20,537 nt of DNA from Ophiothrix spiculata (taxonomy: Eukaryota; Echinodermata; Ophiuroidea; Amphilepidida; Ophiotrichidae), in NCBI GenBank assembly GCA_000969725.1, contig JXSR01S046445.1; one strand, 5' to 3'. Below, piece by piece: positions 19,551 to 20,537 of the stretch (the first letter of the stretch is position 1; every line of letters begins with the position of its first letter). Both the position numbers and the translations under genes were made by a program. Under the pieces are notes generated by a model. The model made no database searches. It was not told where the DNA came from and worked only from the letters and a program-made list of their open reading frames with translations.

Positions 19551-20537
19551 AATTTGAAAAGCTGTGTGAACAAACTCATTAGCCACGTATCTTCGTCAAA
19601 CCTTTACAGGTGTCAAATCGCAGCTCGGTAGGACACAGCTATGTACATTAGGCCAATTACTTGGATCAGTAGTGCATAGAGAATATTATGTCTACAGAGT
19701 GGTAAGAGATAGCTGTGAAACTATTAACAGTGATTACATGTCTGGGTCAACCAGCTCTTAGATGTTATTAGTTTAACAATATTTCATGTCATAACTAAAC
19801 AGTGCATTTATAGATGCAACCTATCAGCCAAGCTGGTTGCAGTATTCATCAATTATTTGGATAGGGATGTATGAACCGTAGGGAAGCTTGTGTTAGACCA
19901 GATCACTTTCCCATCCTGTTGGTAGCATTCATAACTTAGTTTGTTAAAGTACATCTTATCATGAAGCAAAATGCCAGGGAGCAAGTAGACAGACAGTTTT
20001 CCTTGATTGCATGCAGAAAGAGTTTTGGTAAGGATGAAGTTTTATCTCTGAAAGAGATGTGACTGTAGGGGGAATAAGTCTAGTGCTATTGAACAAAAGC
20101 AGATAAGCTTATGGCTTTAGGAATTGAGCATCATTAAATCTTGGAGAATCCCACTGCCTTTTTGTCGGCTCATGTCATAATAAGAAATAGTTTTATATGT
20201 TTAAATGAAATAAGCGTAGGATGTTTATGATTCACTAAACACTGCTTGTCAGAGGATATATAATATTTATGTGGATATCAGTTTTGTGTCATTTCTCTAC
20301 CTGTTTTTTAATTTGAAGACAGAATAAGTACAGGTTTGTCTATTCCTAGTCTAAAAAGGTATAAATATTTCACTCTGGTTTTCATAATCTTACAAATGTG
20401 GGCATCGTGAGTTACAAGATAAAATTATAAATAATGCATATTTAGATCAGTTTGTCATATATTTATTTTGCAATGTTAGAGATAGCGAGGTTCTGATTTT
20501 AAACAGAAACACTTTGACAGACCTTGTCTGCAAATAA
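19551..20537. repeat. Duplicated unit, copy B (uninterrupted, runs off window)
   Basis: Colinear with 12916-13287 plus 14713-15361 but without the 1.4-kb insertion; the empty site is GTGTTAGACCAG near 19889. The ~275 bp from CAAACTCATTAGCC (about 19573) are ~98% identical to copy A. Similarity is lower after about 20030 and still detectable at the window end, so the duplication probably continues to the right. Confidence 0.9.

Overview
The window looks like nuclear DNA of an animal, most likely a marine invertebrate deuterostome such as an echinoderm (inference, low certainty). The reasons are an AT-rich background, long stretches with no gene, a CR1/L2-like non-LTR retrotransposon, several foldback elements, and a decayed copy of a multi-copy protein family that I remember from cnidarian, mollusc, echinoderm and hemichordate genomes. 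No bacterial-style operons, tRNA, rRNA or CRISPR were seen, and there is no intact host gene I can defend.

Layout. 12-104: a degenerate ~11-bp minisatellite. 108-2788 (+): one long protein-coding relic that jumps between all three forward frames at about nine places. It has a ~189-bp foreign insert near its start, a PIN/FEN1-like nuclease core (ID-G, D-T-D and GCD motifs) and a C-terminal CXC (tesmin/TSO1-like) cysteine cluster that lies beyond the last sizeable open frame. 2789-6344: non-coding, with a compact nested palindrome at 4605-4678. 6345-8859 (+): a 5'-truncated CR1/L2-like LINE with an uninterrupted reverse transcriptase, a 3' hairpin and an ATGAAT-rich tail. 8860-12915: non-coding, with small direct and tandem repeats.

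12916-15361 and 19551-20537 are two copies of one ~1-kb unit about 6.6 kb apart. Parts of them are ~98% identical and other parts much more diverged. The first copy is interrupted by a 1.4-kb insertion (13288-14700) flanked by an exact 12-bp direct repeat that is single in the second copy. Inside that insertion sit a TATA-box promoter-like segment and a ~700-bp foldback with 150-160-bp inverted arms. 17235-17369 is a short, very clean foldback (36-bp arms, two mismatches).

The contents are mostly layers of mobile DNA of different ages rather than genes that work together. The LINE reading frame is intact and therefore probably fairly young, the nuclease-like gene is clearly old and dead, and the 12-bp-flanked insertion arrived after the 1-kb unit had been duplicated, or else was lost from the second copy.
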